From Selenomonas sp. (GTDB lineage Bacteria; Bacillota; Negativicutes; Selenomonadales; Selenomonadaceae): a stretch of DNA of 64,000 bases. The notes beneath the pieces are model-generated. The model was not told the DNA's origin. It made no database searches and was given only the letters and a program-made list of their open reading frames with translations. The stretch's first letter is position 1. Every line of letters starts with the position of its first letter. Shown here in pieces: positions 23,105-30,558 of this stretch. The DNA lies in the NCBI GenBank assembly GCA_022773585.1, contig JALEZZ010000031.1:1-64000 (forward strand), read 5' to 3'. Made by a program: the position numbers and the translations under genes.

Positions 23105-23689
23105 TGAAAAAGCAACGGCTTCCGCTACTCGTTCCATATTCATGGGCGTCGCATGTTCTTTCTCCGTCGCCTCGACGCCCCATGTTTTCAGTTCTGCGAG
23201 CGCTTCTTCTGCGACTTCTGGCACGAGCTTTTTCATTTCTTCCGACAGTTCGACGCCGGCTTCGAGGCTATAAGGCTGGACGCCGAGGACGGTGACGGTG
23301 GGGATTTTGTGGCCTGTGACTTCGAGCAGGGCGAGGACGTCCTGGATGCCGACTTCGTGCGCGGAAATCTTGTCCTGGAAGTGCGCGAGGACGTCATCGT
23401 CGCGGATGGCGAAGCGCGTGCCAGGCTTTGCGTGGCCGTTGATGCTGTCAATGACGAGCAGTTTCTTCGTGCCTGTGACGAACTGCGTGAGCTCGATGCC
23501 GAGCGTGCCGCCGTCGACGATCTGGACGTTTTCGGGGAAATCGTAATGCGCATCGAGATACTCCGCGACGCGCACGCCGAAGCCCTCATCGCGCAGGATG
23601 ACGTTGCCGACACCGAGCACGGTCACGTCCGACTGGAACAGGACGTCGTCTGGCGCTTCTTTTGCGCCGTTTCCAAAGATGTCTGCCAT
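23048..23689 (-). CDS. [NiFe] hydrogenase maturation protease (HyaD/HybD type)
   Basis: A 213-residue endopeptidase that trims the C-terminus of the hydrogenase large subunit after nickel insertion. The family core is present: TVLGVGNVILRDEGFGV with the nickel-sensing Glu, VDGGTLGIELT, and SAHEVGIQDVLAL carrying the metal-binding His. The usual protein is about 160-175 residues; here the last 18-20 residues (AAPLSEGGGPEGQGECRR) are translated from the intergenic repeat, which apparently displaced the original stop. ATG overlaps the hypB stop by one base. Confidence 0.93.
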   Translation of the reverse strand: MADIFGNGAKEAPDDVLFQSDVTVLGVGNVILRDEGFGVRVAEYLDAHYDFPENVQIVDGGTLGIELTQFVTGTKKLLVIDSINGHAKPGTRFAIRDDDVLAHFQDKISAHEVGIQDVLALLEVTGHKIPTVTVLGVQPYSLEAGVELSEEMKKLVPEVAEEALAELKTWGVEATEKEHATPMNMERVAEAVAFSAAPLSEGGGPEGQGECRR

Positions 23690-24351
23690 CAGGCCTGTCC
23701 TTTCTTCTTTGCCACGCCCGCTTTCAGCCAGTCACACCAGGCGTCGATGCCTTCGCCCGTCGTGCACGAGACTTCCTGCACGACGATGCCGGGGTGCAGC
23801 ATCTCGATGTCCTCTTTCGCACTCTTGCGGTCGAAGTTGCAGTACGGCGCGAGGTCGATCTTGTTGATGAGCGCAATCTCGCTTTCCTTGAACATCAGCG
23901 GGTACTTCATCGGCTTGTCGTCGCCCTCCGTCACAGAGAGCACGACGGCGCGGGCGTCTTCGCCGAGCGCGAATTCGGCCGGGCAGACGAGGTTGCCGAC
24001 GTTCTCGATGACGAGCAGGTCGAGCGCATCGAGGTCGATGTCTTTCGCCGTCTTCTGCACCATGTTCGCGTCGAGGTGGCAGCCGCCCGCCGTGTTGATC
24101 TGGATGACGGGCACGCCGTACTTGTCGATGCGGTCAGCGTCCTTGCTCGTGAAGAGGTCGCCTTCGATGACGGCCATGCGGAGCTCGCCGCCGAGCTTTT
24201 CCATCGTGCGCTCAAGCACAGACGTCTTGCCCGCGCCCGGCGAGCCCATGAAGTTGACGACGAAGACATTCTTATCTTTGAAAAGGGCCATATTCTCGGC
24301 CGCGAAGCGGTCGTTCTCGCCCAGGATGTTCTTGATGACCTTGATTTCCAT
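23689..24351 (-). CDS. hypB: Hydrogenase nickel-insertion GTPase HypB
   Basis: A 220-residue SIMIBI-class GTPase that delivers nickel with HypA. The P-loop is GSPGAGKT (residues 36-43), with EGD and NKID motifs downstream and the CxH nickel/zinc site in AGGCHLDANM. The N-terminal CxxCGC nickel-binding motif found in many HypB proteins is absent; a separate small protein 0.6 kb upstream carries such a motif. The start is the ATG 13 bases after GGAGG inside the hypA tail. Upstream in-frame residues overlap hypA and are not used. Confidence 0.94.
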   Translation of the reverse strand: MEIKVIKNILGENDRFAAENMALFKDKNVFVVNFMGSPGAGKTSVLERTMEKLGGELRMAVIEGDLFTSKDADRIDKYGVPVIQINTAGGCHLDANMVQKTAKDIDLDALDLLVIENVGNLVCPAEFALGEDARAVVLSVTEGDDKPMKYPLMFKESEIALINKIDLAPYCNFDRKSAKEDIEMLHPGIVVQEVSCTTGEGIDAWCDWLKAGVAKKKGQA

Positions 24352-24356
24352 GTGGG

Positions 24357-24698
24357 TCAGTCCACCTCCAGATATTCGACTTGGAGCTCGCGCCCCGAAA
24401 TGGTTTTGAGGACGCCGTCCTTGCATTCGGGACACCAGAAATTGTAGTGTTCGATGTGGAATTCCTTGCCGCACTTCGAGCAGCGCCCGACGAGCGGCGT
24501 ATGGCGCACCGTGAGCTTCGCGCCCTCGGCGATCGTGTCCTTCGTGATGAGGCGCCAGCTGAAATCGAGCGATTCCATCTCGACGCCCGCCATCTCGCCA
24601 AGGATCAGGCCGACCTCGTGGACGACCTTGGCGTCATTCTGCTTCGCGTAGTCCAAAGCAATGTCTAGGATTCCTTCTGCTATTGACATTTCGTGCAT
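24357..24698 (-). CDS. hypA: Hydrogenase nickel chaperone HypA
   Basis: A 113-residue nickel-binding protein. It begins MHEMSIAEGI, whose His2 binds nickel, and has the structural zinc site CSKCGKEF...CPECKD. It donates nickel with HypB. ATG follows AGGAGAATTCATCCT; the end is 5 bp before the hypB start. Confidence 0.95.
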   Translation of the reverse strand: MHEMSIAEGILDIALDYAKQNDAKVVHEVGLILGEMAGVEMESLDFSWRLITKDTIAEGAKLTVRHTPLVGRCSKCGKEFHIEHYNFWCPECKDGVLKTISGRELQVEYLEVD

Positions 24699-24720
24699 AG
24701 GATGAATTCTCCTGCAAAAA

Positions 24721-24759
24721 CTTCCGCGGGTGCGATATTCAAATTCGCACCCGCGGAAG
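24721..24759. terminator. Hairpin CTTCCGCGGGTGCGA upstream of hypA
   Basis: A perfect 15-bp inverted repeat with a 9-base loop. The arm CTTCCGCGGGTGCG recurs singly near 41.96, 57.96, 59.76 and 63.11 kb, usually next to the two-hairpin repeats. Confidence 0.65.
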
Positions 24760-24788
24760 TTTCTTTCATGCTATTTGATTGGTTCGTA

Positions 24789-24895
24789 CAGGGGACAGCC
24801 TTATGGCATAAGCGACCGCACAGGCGCTAAAGCGCCTTGCGTCTGCTTATCCCCCCGCCGCTCACGCGGCCCGTCCCCCCTCTAGAGGGGGGCTG
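24789..24895. repeat. Two-hairpin repeat with GGCGCTAAAGCGCC module
   Basis: AGGGGACAGCC, GCATAAGCGACC, a GGCGCTAAAGCGCC palindrome, GTCTGCTTATCC, a CCGC hairpin, then CCCCCCTCTAGAGGGGGG. The same module order is found near 42.0 and 59.8 kb. It lies between the 24.9-kb gene stop and hypA. Confidence 0.8.
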
Positions 24896-24929
24896 CATGA
24901 TTGTCGGGCTCCGTTTCTTCCGATAGGTT

Positions 24930-25172
24930 TTACAGCTGCGCTTCGAGCCCGCGCTTCTGGAACACTCCGAGGATGTCCATGAGCTTCGTCTTTTTCGGCG
25001 CGTAGTCGACGGTCGTTTCGCCGTCGTGGGCGTGGATGTGGACGAAGAGGACGCCGGGGAGGCCGAAGAGGGCCTTCTCGACTTCTTTCGCGAGTTCTTC
25101 GGTATAGCCTTCGACGGTGAACTGGAGGCGCGTGTTGCCGTTCGTTTCACCGCAGCCGCATTCTTTGCACAT
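24930..25172 (-). CDS. Small HMA-like protein with HypB-type CxxCGCG motif
   Basis: An 80-residue protein. It opens MCKECGCGE, which matches the N-terminal nickel-binding motif of HypB proteins (CxxCGC). The remaining 65 residues look like a ferredoxin-like HMA fold (VEGYTEELAKEVEKALFGLPGVLFVHIHAHDGE) but lack the usual CxxC there. ATG follows AAGGAGAACCCATCT. It sits between the hydrogenase cytochrome gene and hypA, and HypB here lacks this motif. I infer a nickel-binding accessory to HypA/HypB. Confidence 0.75.
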   Translation of the reverse strand: MCKECGCGETNGNTRLQFTVEGYTEELAKEVEKALFGLPGVLFVHIHAHDGETTVDYAPKKTKLMDILGVFQKRGLEAQL

Positions 25173-25190
25173 AGATGGGTTCTCCTTTGA

Positions 25191-25910
25191 TTACGATTTT
25201 TCTGCGCTCGGGTCAACCTCGTTCGCGTCCTGCGGATAGTGGACGAGGAACTTGCTGCCCGAGAACATGCTCGAGACTTCGGACTCGCCTTCCATGAACT
25301 CCGAGCGGATGACCATGTAGAGATGGCCGATGGCGAAGAGGATGATCGCCCAGGCTGCGTAGTGATGGACGAGGTGCGTCATCATTTCGTTGCCGCAGAC
25401 GACGTTGACCCACGCAAACGCCTGCGCGATGTACGTCGCGGGCTCCGTCATGTAGTACATGGCAAATCCCGTGCAGATCTCGACGGCGACGAGGCCGTAG
25501 AGCATGAGATACGACATGCGGGCCAAGGGGTTCCGGAGGAACGATGCGTGGTTCGGCTGGACGAGCATGTAATGCTTGATGACGTCGAGCGTCTGCGCGT
25601 AGAAATAGCCTTTCCAGAACCGCGGGAACAGGCGGTCGCCGCGGTTGATGATGAAGCCGTAGATGCGCAGCACGAACGATGCGCAGAAGACGAACGCGGC
25701 GACAAAGTGGATGTCGCGCACGAGGTCGACATACGTCGTGGAGTATGCCGGCTCGAGGTTCATCGACTGCAGCGGCGTCGCGATGATGATGCCTGTGCCG
25801 AACAGGACGAGGATCATCACGACCATGATCCAGTGGAAGATGCGCAGGAACGGGCTGAAGAGGTAGAATTCCTTGCGCTGGACTTCCTTCATGCGATGAA
25901 TCTGTGCCAT
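25191..25910 (-). CDS. Ni/Fe-hydrogenase b-type cytochrome subunit
   Basis: A 239-residue integral membrane cytochrome b of the HyaC/HydC family that carries electrons from the hydrogenase to the menaquinone pool. Four hydrophobic helices are visible, with paired histidines (RIFHWIMVVM, VRDIHFVAAF, THLVHHYAAWA, IGHLYMVIRSE) for two hemes. The ATG follows GAGGGAGTGATTTC and lies 4 bp after the large-subunit stop. Together with the menaquinone genes it supports H2-driven quinone reduction. Confidence 0.93.
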   Translation of the reverse strand: MAQIHRMKEVQRKEFYLFSPFLRIFHWIMVVMILVLFGTGIIIATPLQSMNLEPAYSTTYVDLVRDIHFVAAFVFCASFVLRIYGFIINRGDRLFPRFWKGYFYAQTLDVIKHYMLVQPNHASFLRNPLARMSYLMLYGLVAVEICTGFAMYYMTEPATYIAQAFAWVNVVCGNEMMTHLVHHYAAWAIILFAIGHLYMVIRSEFMEGESEVSSMFSGSKFLVHYPQDANEVDPSAEKS

Positions 25911-25914
25911 GAAA

Positions 25915-27849
25915 TCACTCCCTCTTCCCGGTCGGCGTCTCGACATGCGTGCCGGAGCACGGGTCAGCCGTCACGACGCTGATTTCCTCGCCTTCGGCGT
26001 TGTACATGTGCGTCGCGCATGCCATGCAGGGGTCGAAGGAGCGCACGACCTTGACGATTTCGAGCGGCTTGTCCGGGATGGCGACATGCGTGTCCATCAT
26101 GGCGAGCTCGTAGGCACCGTGGCCTGCCTCGTCGTCACGCGGGCATGCGTTCCACGTCGTCGGGACGACGCACTGGTAGTTGTCCACCTTGTCGTCCTTG
26201 ATCGTGACCCAGTGTGCGAGGCCGCCGCGCGGTGCCTCGTAGAGGCCGACGCCCTTGGCTTTCTGCGGCCAGGTGTCCGTGTTCCAATGTTCGTTGTTGA
26301 CAACTTCGGTGTCGCCCGTCTTGAGATTTGCGATGAGCTTGTCGAAGAAGAACTTGTTGATTTCTGCATTGAGCTGGCAGTCGAGGGCGCGCGCCGCCGT
26401 GCGGCCGACCATCGTCGGGAGCCAAGTCTCGGCTGGGAGGTTCAGGACTTTCGAAACCGCTGCAATCTGGTCGAGCATCATCTTTTCTGCCCAGGTCGGC
26501 TCGCCGAGCAATCCCTGCGCGGCCTTCGTGTAGATGATGATGTAGCGTGCGAGCGGGCCGACTTCGCAGACCTTGCCACGCCATTTCGGCGTCTTGAGCC
26601 AGCTGTACTTGCCCTGCTCGTTGAGCGCTTTCCACTCCGTCGCGGAGCCGTCTTTCGGGCCCGTGTAGTGCGCGTCCGTGACGCCGTCCCACGGATGGAG
26701 GTCGGAGCCCTGCTTGCCCTCGGGGTAGTCGTACCACGAATGGACGACGCCCTCGGTGAAGCACTTCGGATCGTTGACGTCTTCGCCCGAAATCTCCGTG
26801 AACTTCGCATTCGCCGCGCCGGCCTTGAAGTTCTCGACGACGCCGTTGCAGCGGACGAGCAGATTGTTGAAGAAATCGCCGTCCGACGTGCCGGAGGGCG
26901 GCTCGATCGGGTACGCGCCATATGCGAGCACGCGCGTGCCTGCGAGGCCGCCGCCGTCGACGCGGCCCGCCTTGACGTATGCGGAGCCGATGGCGATGAG
27001 ATCCGGCAGATAGTAGTTGTTGACGAGCGTGCGGCCGAGGTTGATGGCGCGGTCGACGATGCCGAGGCGCGCGGAGTTCACCGGCGCGTTGCCGTCCGTC
27101 ATGGAGATGGAGCACGGCATGCCGCCGACGACATAGTGCGGATGCGGGTTCTTGCCGCCGAAGATGACATGCGGCGTCACGAGTTCGCGCTGCTTGTCGA
27201 GCATTTCAAGATAATGCGCGACCGCCATGAGATGGACTTCCGGCGGCAGCAGCTTGTAGTCCGGATGATCCCACCAGTTCGCCGAGAAGATGCCGAGCTG
27301 GCCGCTCTCGACGATGGCCTTGACCTTGCCCTGGATTTCTGCGAAATACTGCGGCGTCGCGGCCGGGAATGCATGGTCGTACGCCTCCGTCACGCTCGTG
27401 CCGGGCGCGCGGAACGGCAGACGGTAGGCATTGAGCACCGTGGCCTGCAGGTTCGCCGTCGCGACCGGATCGGCCGCGAGCGCCTCGACCGGGCTGACCC
27501 AGTCGAGCGCATGCAGATGATAGAAATGGACGATATGATCCTGCACCGTCAGCGTCGCCGCCATGATGTTGCGGATGTAGTTCGCGTTTTTCGGAATACG
27601 GATCTGGAGCGCATCCTCGACGGCGCGCACCGAAGCGAGCGCATGCGCCGTCGTGCAGACGCCGCAGATGCGCTGGATGTAGGCCCACGCATCACGCGGG
27701 TCGCGGTTGTGCATGACGAGCTCGAGGCCGCGCCAGGCCGTGCCGGACGACAGGGCATCCGTGACTTTGCCCGAACCCTCGTCCACATTGACCTCGACGC
27801 GCAGATGGCCTTCGATTCTCGTGATCGGATCGACTACTACATGTTTCAT
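25915..27849 (-). CDS. [NiFe] hydrogenase large subunit (group 1 uptake)
   Basis: A 644-residue catalytic subunit. The nickel ligands are the CxxC pairs RICGVC (C62, C65) near the N-terminus and DPCMAC (C608, C611) followed by ATH-614. The maturation protease should cut after H614, removing a 30-residue peptide. That tail is about twice the common length and contains a second DPC. It is exported with the small subunit as a folded complex. ATG follows the small-subunit gene by 19 bp. Best fit is a membrane-bound, H2-oxidising periplasmic enzyme. Confidence 0.95.
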   Translation of the reverse strand: MKHVVVDPITRIEGHLRVEVNVDEGSGKVTDALSSGTAWRGLELVMHNRDPRDAWAYIQRICGVCTTAHALASVRAVEDALQIRIPKNANYIRNIMAATLTVQDHIVHFYHLHALDWVSPVEALAADPVATANLQATVLNAYRLPFRAPGTSVTEAYDHAFPAATPQYFAEIQGKVKAIVESGQLGIFSANWWDHPDYKLLPPEVHLMAVAHYLEMLDKQRELVTPHVIFGGKNPHPHYVVGGMPCSISMTDGNAPVNSARLGIVDRAINLGRTLVNNYYLPDLIAIGSAYVKAGRVDGGGLAGTRVLAYGAYPIEPPSGTSDGDFFNNLLVRCNGVVENFKAGAANAKFTEISGEDVNDPKCFTEGVVHSWYDYPEGKQGSDLHPWDGVTDAHYTGPKDGSATEWKALNEQGKYSWLKTPKWRGKVCEVGPLARYIIIYTKAAQGLLGEPTWAEKMMLDQIAAVSKVLNLPAETWLPTMVGRTAARALDCQLNAEINKFFFDKLIANLKTGDTEVVNNEHWNTDTWPQKAKGVGLYEAPRGGLAHWVTIKDDKVDNYQCVVPTTWNACPRDDEAGHGAYELAMMDTHVAIPDKPLEIVKVVRSFDPCMACATHMYNAEGEEISVVTADPCSGTHVETPTGKRE

Positions 27850-27868
27850 TTATCTTCCACCTGCTCCC

Positions 27869-28969
27869 TCAAAACTTGTCTTCTTCTTCTTTGGCGGCCG
27901 CCTTGGCTTCCGCCTCGTCACGCTTGTTCTTCTGCATGATCGAGCCAGCCGCATGCGCGATGACGCCAGCTGCCGCGAGCGCGCCGACGCCGAGGCCGAT
28001 CTTGTCCGCATTTCCGAGCTTGCCATAGCCAGGCAGGCGCTTCGTGAACGGCGTGTCGTCCCAGAAATTCGAATTGCTGCAGCCGATGCAAGGCGCACCA
28101 GACTGGATCGGATAGCTCATGCCCTGGAACCAGCGCAGGTTGCCGCAGCTGTTGTACGTCTCCGGCCCGCGGCAGCCGAGCTTGTAGAGGCACCAGCCCG
28201 CTTTCGCGCCCGCATCGTCAAAGTTCTCGGCGAACATGCCCGCATCAAAGAACGGACGGCGGTAGCACGTGTCGTGGATGCGGTTGCCGTAGAACTGCTT
28301 CGGACGGCCCTCGCCATCGAGCGGCGGCAGGTTGCCGAACAGTGCGACATGCATGATGACGCCCGTCATGACCTCCGGAATCGGCGGGCAGCCCGGCACG
28401 TTCACGACCGGCGTGTTGCCGACGAACGGACTGATGCCCGAAGACCCCGTCGGGTTCGGCTTCGCACTCTGGATGCCGCCCGCGACCGCGCAGGTGCCAT
28501 AAGCGATGATTGCTTTCGCGCCCGCGGCCGCCTCCTGCAGCATCCGCGTGAACGGACGGCCGCCCGACATGCAGTAGACGCCATTGTCCTTCGTCGAGAC
28601 AGCGCCCTCGACCGCGAGGATGTAGTTCCCCTTGTACTTTTCCATGACCTCTTTGAGGTGCGCCTCGAACGGCTCGCCCGAAGCCGCGCTGAGCAAATGG
28701 TCATACTCGAGGTCGATCTGCGAAAGAACGACATCCGAAGCGAGCGGCGCGCCCGAGCGGATGAACGACTCGTCGCAGCCCGTGCACTCGTGGCCATGGA
28801 TCCAGACGACGACCGGCAGCGGCTGCGTCTCCGCTGCCTCGACGACCTCCTGGAATTTGTCCGTGCTCAGACCCATCATCGTCGTGAGCGCAACGCACCC
28901 CTTGAGGAAGCTCCTGCGGCTCATGCCCTTCCGCAGATACCGCTCCCAAAGACTCTCCCGTTTTTCCAC
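27869..28969 (-). CDS. [NiFe] hydrogenase small subunit with Tat signal
   Basis: A 366-residue iron-sulfur subunit. The N-terminus carries a twin-arginine signal (SRRSFLKG, residues 18-25), so the enzyme faces the periplasm. The cluster ligands are visible: ECTGCDES, GTCAVAGG, GCPPIP for the proximal site, then HDTCYRRPFF, CLYKLGCRGPETYNSC and CIGCSNSNFW. The proximal site lacks the extra cysteines of oxygen-tolerant enzymes. A C-terminal hydrophobic anchor precedes a charged tail. I start it at the GTG seven bases after GGGAGGG; upstream in-frame residues lack a ribosome site. Confidence 0.93.
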   Translation of the reverse strand: MEKRESLWERYLRKGMSRRSFLKGCVALTTMMGLSTDKFQEVVEAAETQPLPVVVWIHGHECTGCDESFIRSGAPLASDVVLSQIDLEYDHLLSAASGEPFEAHLKEVMEKYKGNYILAVEGAVSTKDNGVYCMSGGRPFTRMLQEAAAGAKAIIAYGTCAVAGGIQSAKPNPTGSSGISPFVGNTPVVNVPGCPPIPEVMTGVIMHVALFGNLPPLDGEGRPKQFYGNRIHDTCYRRPFFDAGMFAENFDDAGAKAGWCLYKLGCRGPETYNSCGNLRWFQGMSYPIQSGAPCIGCSNSNFWDDTPFTKRLPGYGKLGNADKIGLGVGALAAAGVIAHAAGSIMQKNKRDEAEAKAAAKEEEDKF

Positions 28970-29023
28970 GTTGGTCCCTCCCCTGCGCGCGGCACACTCT
29001 CGCCTGCGCGATTGACAAAAATC

Positions 29024-29061
29024 TGTGATTTTCACAACTTGATCTTGTTCCTTTCATTATA
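29024..29061 (-). promoter_or_regulatory. Hydrogenase promoter -10 and TGTGA-type inverted repeat
   Basis: On the minus strand a TATAAT about 90 bases before the GTG, followed at about +20 by TGTGAAAATCACA, an inverted repeat of TGTGA with a three-base spacer. It resembles a CRP/FNR or Rex half-site pair but with too short a spacer for either. The rest of the stretch 28970-29313 shows no gene. Confidence 0.45.
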
Positions 29062-29313
29062 CGACGTCGGAGGAGAAAAAGCCATTATGATAAATATATA
29101 CGTCCATAAATGTCGCTGATGAAAGGATTTCCTTTTATAAATGATTCGCCGCCGTCCAAAAAAATCCTGCCGACTCCTCTTCCTTTGTGAAAAAAGTCTG
29201 ATAAAGGCGTTGCACCTGCAACGAATCCACATCCGCCACAAAAAAATCAGCACCATATCCAAAAAAGTTCTTGCATTTTCCCTCCCTGCGCGCTATACTA
29301 TTGATTGTTCACG

Positions 29314-29388
29314 GGGACGTAGCTCAGTTGGGAGAGCACCAGGTTCGCAATCTGGGGGTCGAGGGTTCAAACCCCTTCGTCTCCACCA
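29314..29388 (+). tRNA. tRNA-Ala (anticodon CGC)
   Basis: Cloverleaf of 75 nt with encoded CCA. Acceptor GGGGACG pairs with CGTCTCC and includes the G3:U70 alanine identity pair; the anticodon loop TTCGCAA gives CGC for GCG codons; T-loop TTCAAAC. A hairpin terminator follows. Confidence 0.95.
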
Positions 29389-29398
29389 TATAGGAAAA

Positions 29399-29430
29399 GA
29401 CAGGCCGCTGTACGATGGTACGGCGGTCTT
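29399..29430 (+). terminator. Terminator after tRNA-Ala
   Basis: Imperfect hairpin around GGCCGCTGTACGATGGTACGG followed by CTTTT, 10 bases after the tRNA. Confidence 0.6.
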
Positions 29431-29461
29431 TTGGTTTGCTTCTTTTGTACGCCGAAAGCTC

Positions 29462-29507
29462 AAAAACGTCAGGTACCTGTCTCAAACGGCAAGTACCTGA
29501 CGTTTTT
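29462..29507. terminator. Bidirectional terminator AAAAACGTCAGGTAC
   Basis: A perfect 15-bp stem with a 16-base loop, A-run and T-run at the two ends, 23 bases after the end of the yafQ remnant on the minus strand. Confidence 0.85.
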
Positions 29508-29529
29508 CTCTGCTTATAGATCCATCTCA

Positions 29530-29658
29530 TCAAAACAAATCGCTGTGCGTCCCCGTCCTCGAAGCCGTCAGCACGAGTTCTTCCTGCTTCACGGCATAAA
29601 CCAGAAGCCAGTCTGGGTGTACGTAACATTCGCGGAATCCCTCGTAATTCCAGGTCAA
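29530..29658 (-). pseudogene. yafQ-type toxin fragment (C-terminal half)
   Basis: Forty-two codons reading TWNYEGFRECYVHPDWLLVY through SRTGTHSDLF-stop, matching the C-terminal half of YafQ/RelE-type mRNA interferases. The N-terminal ~45 residues, including the first catalytic histidine, are gone. The frame overlaps the end of the antitoxin gene, so the deletion joined the antitoxin end to mid-toxin. The catalytic DW pair and the terminal THSDLF remain, but the His equivalent to E. coli H63 is Tyr. Confidence 0.8.
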
Positions 29659-29924
29659 TGCAACTCCTTGAACGCTTCTTCCGCCGATGCATAGCTCTTG
29701 GCCTTCTTGCGTCCTGCCAAAATGTCGCGCGCTTCCTGCATCGCCGCTTCCGTCTCCGCATTGTATCTCGGCTGGCGAACCTCAAACGGCAAGCCGCGAT
29801 GCATGAGCGACTGGCGAAGGAACAGATTGATGGCCGTCGTCATATCAAGCCCGAGTGAACGGAAAAGTTCTTGTGATTCTTTCTTGATTTCCGGATCCAT
29901 CCGAATGGTCATGCTCGTTGTCAT
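29655..29924 (-). CDS. RelB/DinJ-family antitoxin
   Basis: An 89-residue ribbon-helix-helix antitoxin: MTIRMDPEIKKESQELFRSL then GLDMTTAINLFLRQS, the standard DinJ N-terminus, followed by a toxin-wrapping C-terminal helix. I prefer the second ATG (nine bases after AAGGAG). Its toxin partner is truncated, so the gene is likely a leftover antitoxin that may still bind its own operator. Promoter with two ACATCTAT direct repeats lies upstream. Confidence 0.88.
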   Translation of the reverse strand: MTTSMTIRMDPEIKKESQELFRSLGLDMTTAINLFLRQSLMHRGLPFEVRQPRYNAETEAAMQEARDILAGRKKAKSYASAEEAFKELH

Positions 29925-29945
29925 GGAAATCATCTCCTTGCTTCA

Positions 29946-29973
29946 ATTATAGCGCATAGATGTCTAACGTCAA
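29946..29973 (-). promoter_or_regulatory. Promoter/operator of the dinJ-like gene
   Basis: Minus strand TTGACG-16-TATAAT; the heptamer CATCTAT occurs on both sides of the -35 box and could be the antitoxin operator. Confidence 0.65.
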
Positions 29974-30111
29974 TACAATAGATGTACGTCTGAACCGTCA
30001 AACCATACGACATCAAATGGCATCCTCTCAAAATCTGTGGCACTCTGCTTGTGAGTGAGATATAATATTTTCAGACCATCTTGCTAACGAAACAGATAAG
30101 GACAGATCCAA

Positions 30112-30549
30112 ATGCTCCATGTTTTTTACGGCGATCTGCCGACCGCCATCTACAATACTGCCGTCTATTTCAAGAACGTCTACGAGGACGCATGGCTGAC
30201 GACGCCGCCCGTCCCGCAGATGATCGAAGACATCGACAAATCTACCGTCATTTCTGGTGGCGTCATCGACAGTCCCGTGCTCGGAAAGATTTCACCGCTC
30301 GGGCTCTCCGGCGGTGTCAAGACGCTCATCCTCATCCAGAACGTCCCCGAAAAGATTTTCAATGCCTCGACATGTGGTGACAACTGCGCATCCTGGCTGC
30401 TGCGTCTCGCCGAAAAAAAAGACATCACGGTCAACCTGCGCCATCTGATGGATTTTGGCAAAGGTACGTTTTCGCTCCATATCCTCAACACCGACCAGAC
30501 CGTCCACAGCATGAAAGAGCTCGTTCCGATTGCCGGACGCTTCGTCTGA
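30112..30549 (+). CDS. DUF4869-type protein
   Basis: A 145-residue protein recognised as the DUF4869 family (MLHVFYGDLPTAIYNTAVYF start; CASWLLRLAEKKDITVNLRHLMDF middle). It has no signal peptide or transmembrane segment. It is the first gene of a two-gene unit, ending 9 bp before a P-loop ATPase gene. A TATAAT lies about 45 bases before the ATG. The family's biochemical function is not known to me; the stable pairing with an ATPase suggests a two-component module, possibly defence or stress related. Confidence 0.75.
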   Translation: MLHVFYGDLPTAIYNTAVYFKNVYEDAWLTTPPVPQMIEDIDKSTVISGGVIDSPVLGKISPLGLSGGVKTLILIQNVPEKIFNASTCGDNCASWLLRLAEKKDITVNLRHLMDFGKGTFSLHILNTDQTVHSMKELVPIAGRFV

Positions 30550-30558
30550 AGGAGGCGC

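Noticed and set aside
25909..27939. 676-codon plus-strand reading frame opposite the hydrogenase large subunit
   Set aside because: Shadow of a high-GC gene; no ribosome site or homology.
29024..29036. Rex or CRP/FNR operator upstream of the hydrogenase
   Set aside because: TGTGA and TCACA are present but only three bases apart instead of six, so I keep it only as an inverted repeat.
30038..30053. Sigma-54-like promoter TGGCAC-5-TTGTG before the DUF4869 gene
   Set aside because: The -12 part lacks the GC dinucleotide and a TATAAT lies closer; likely chance.
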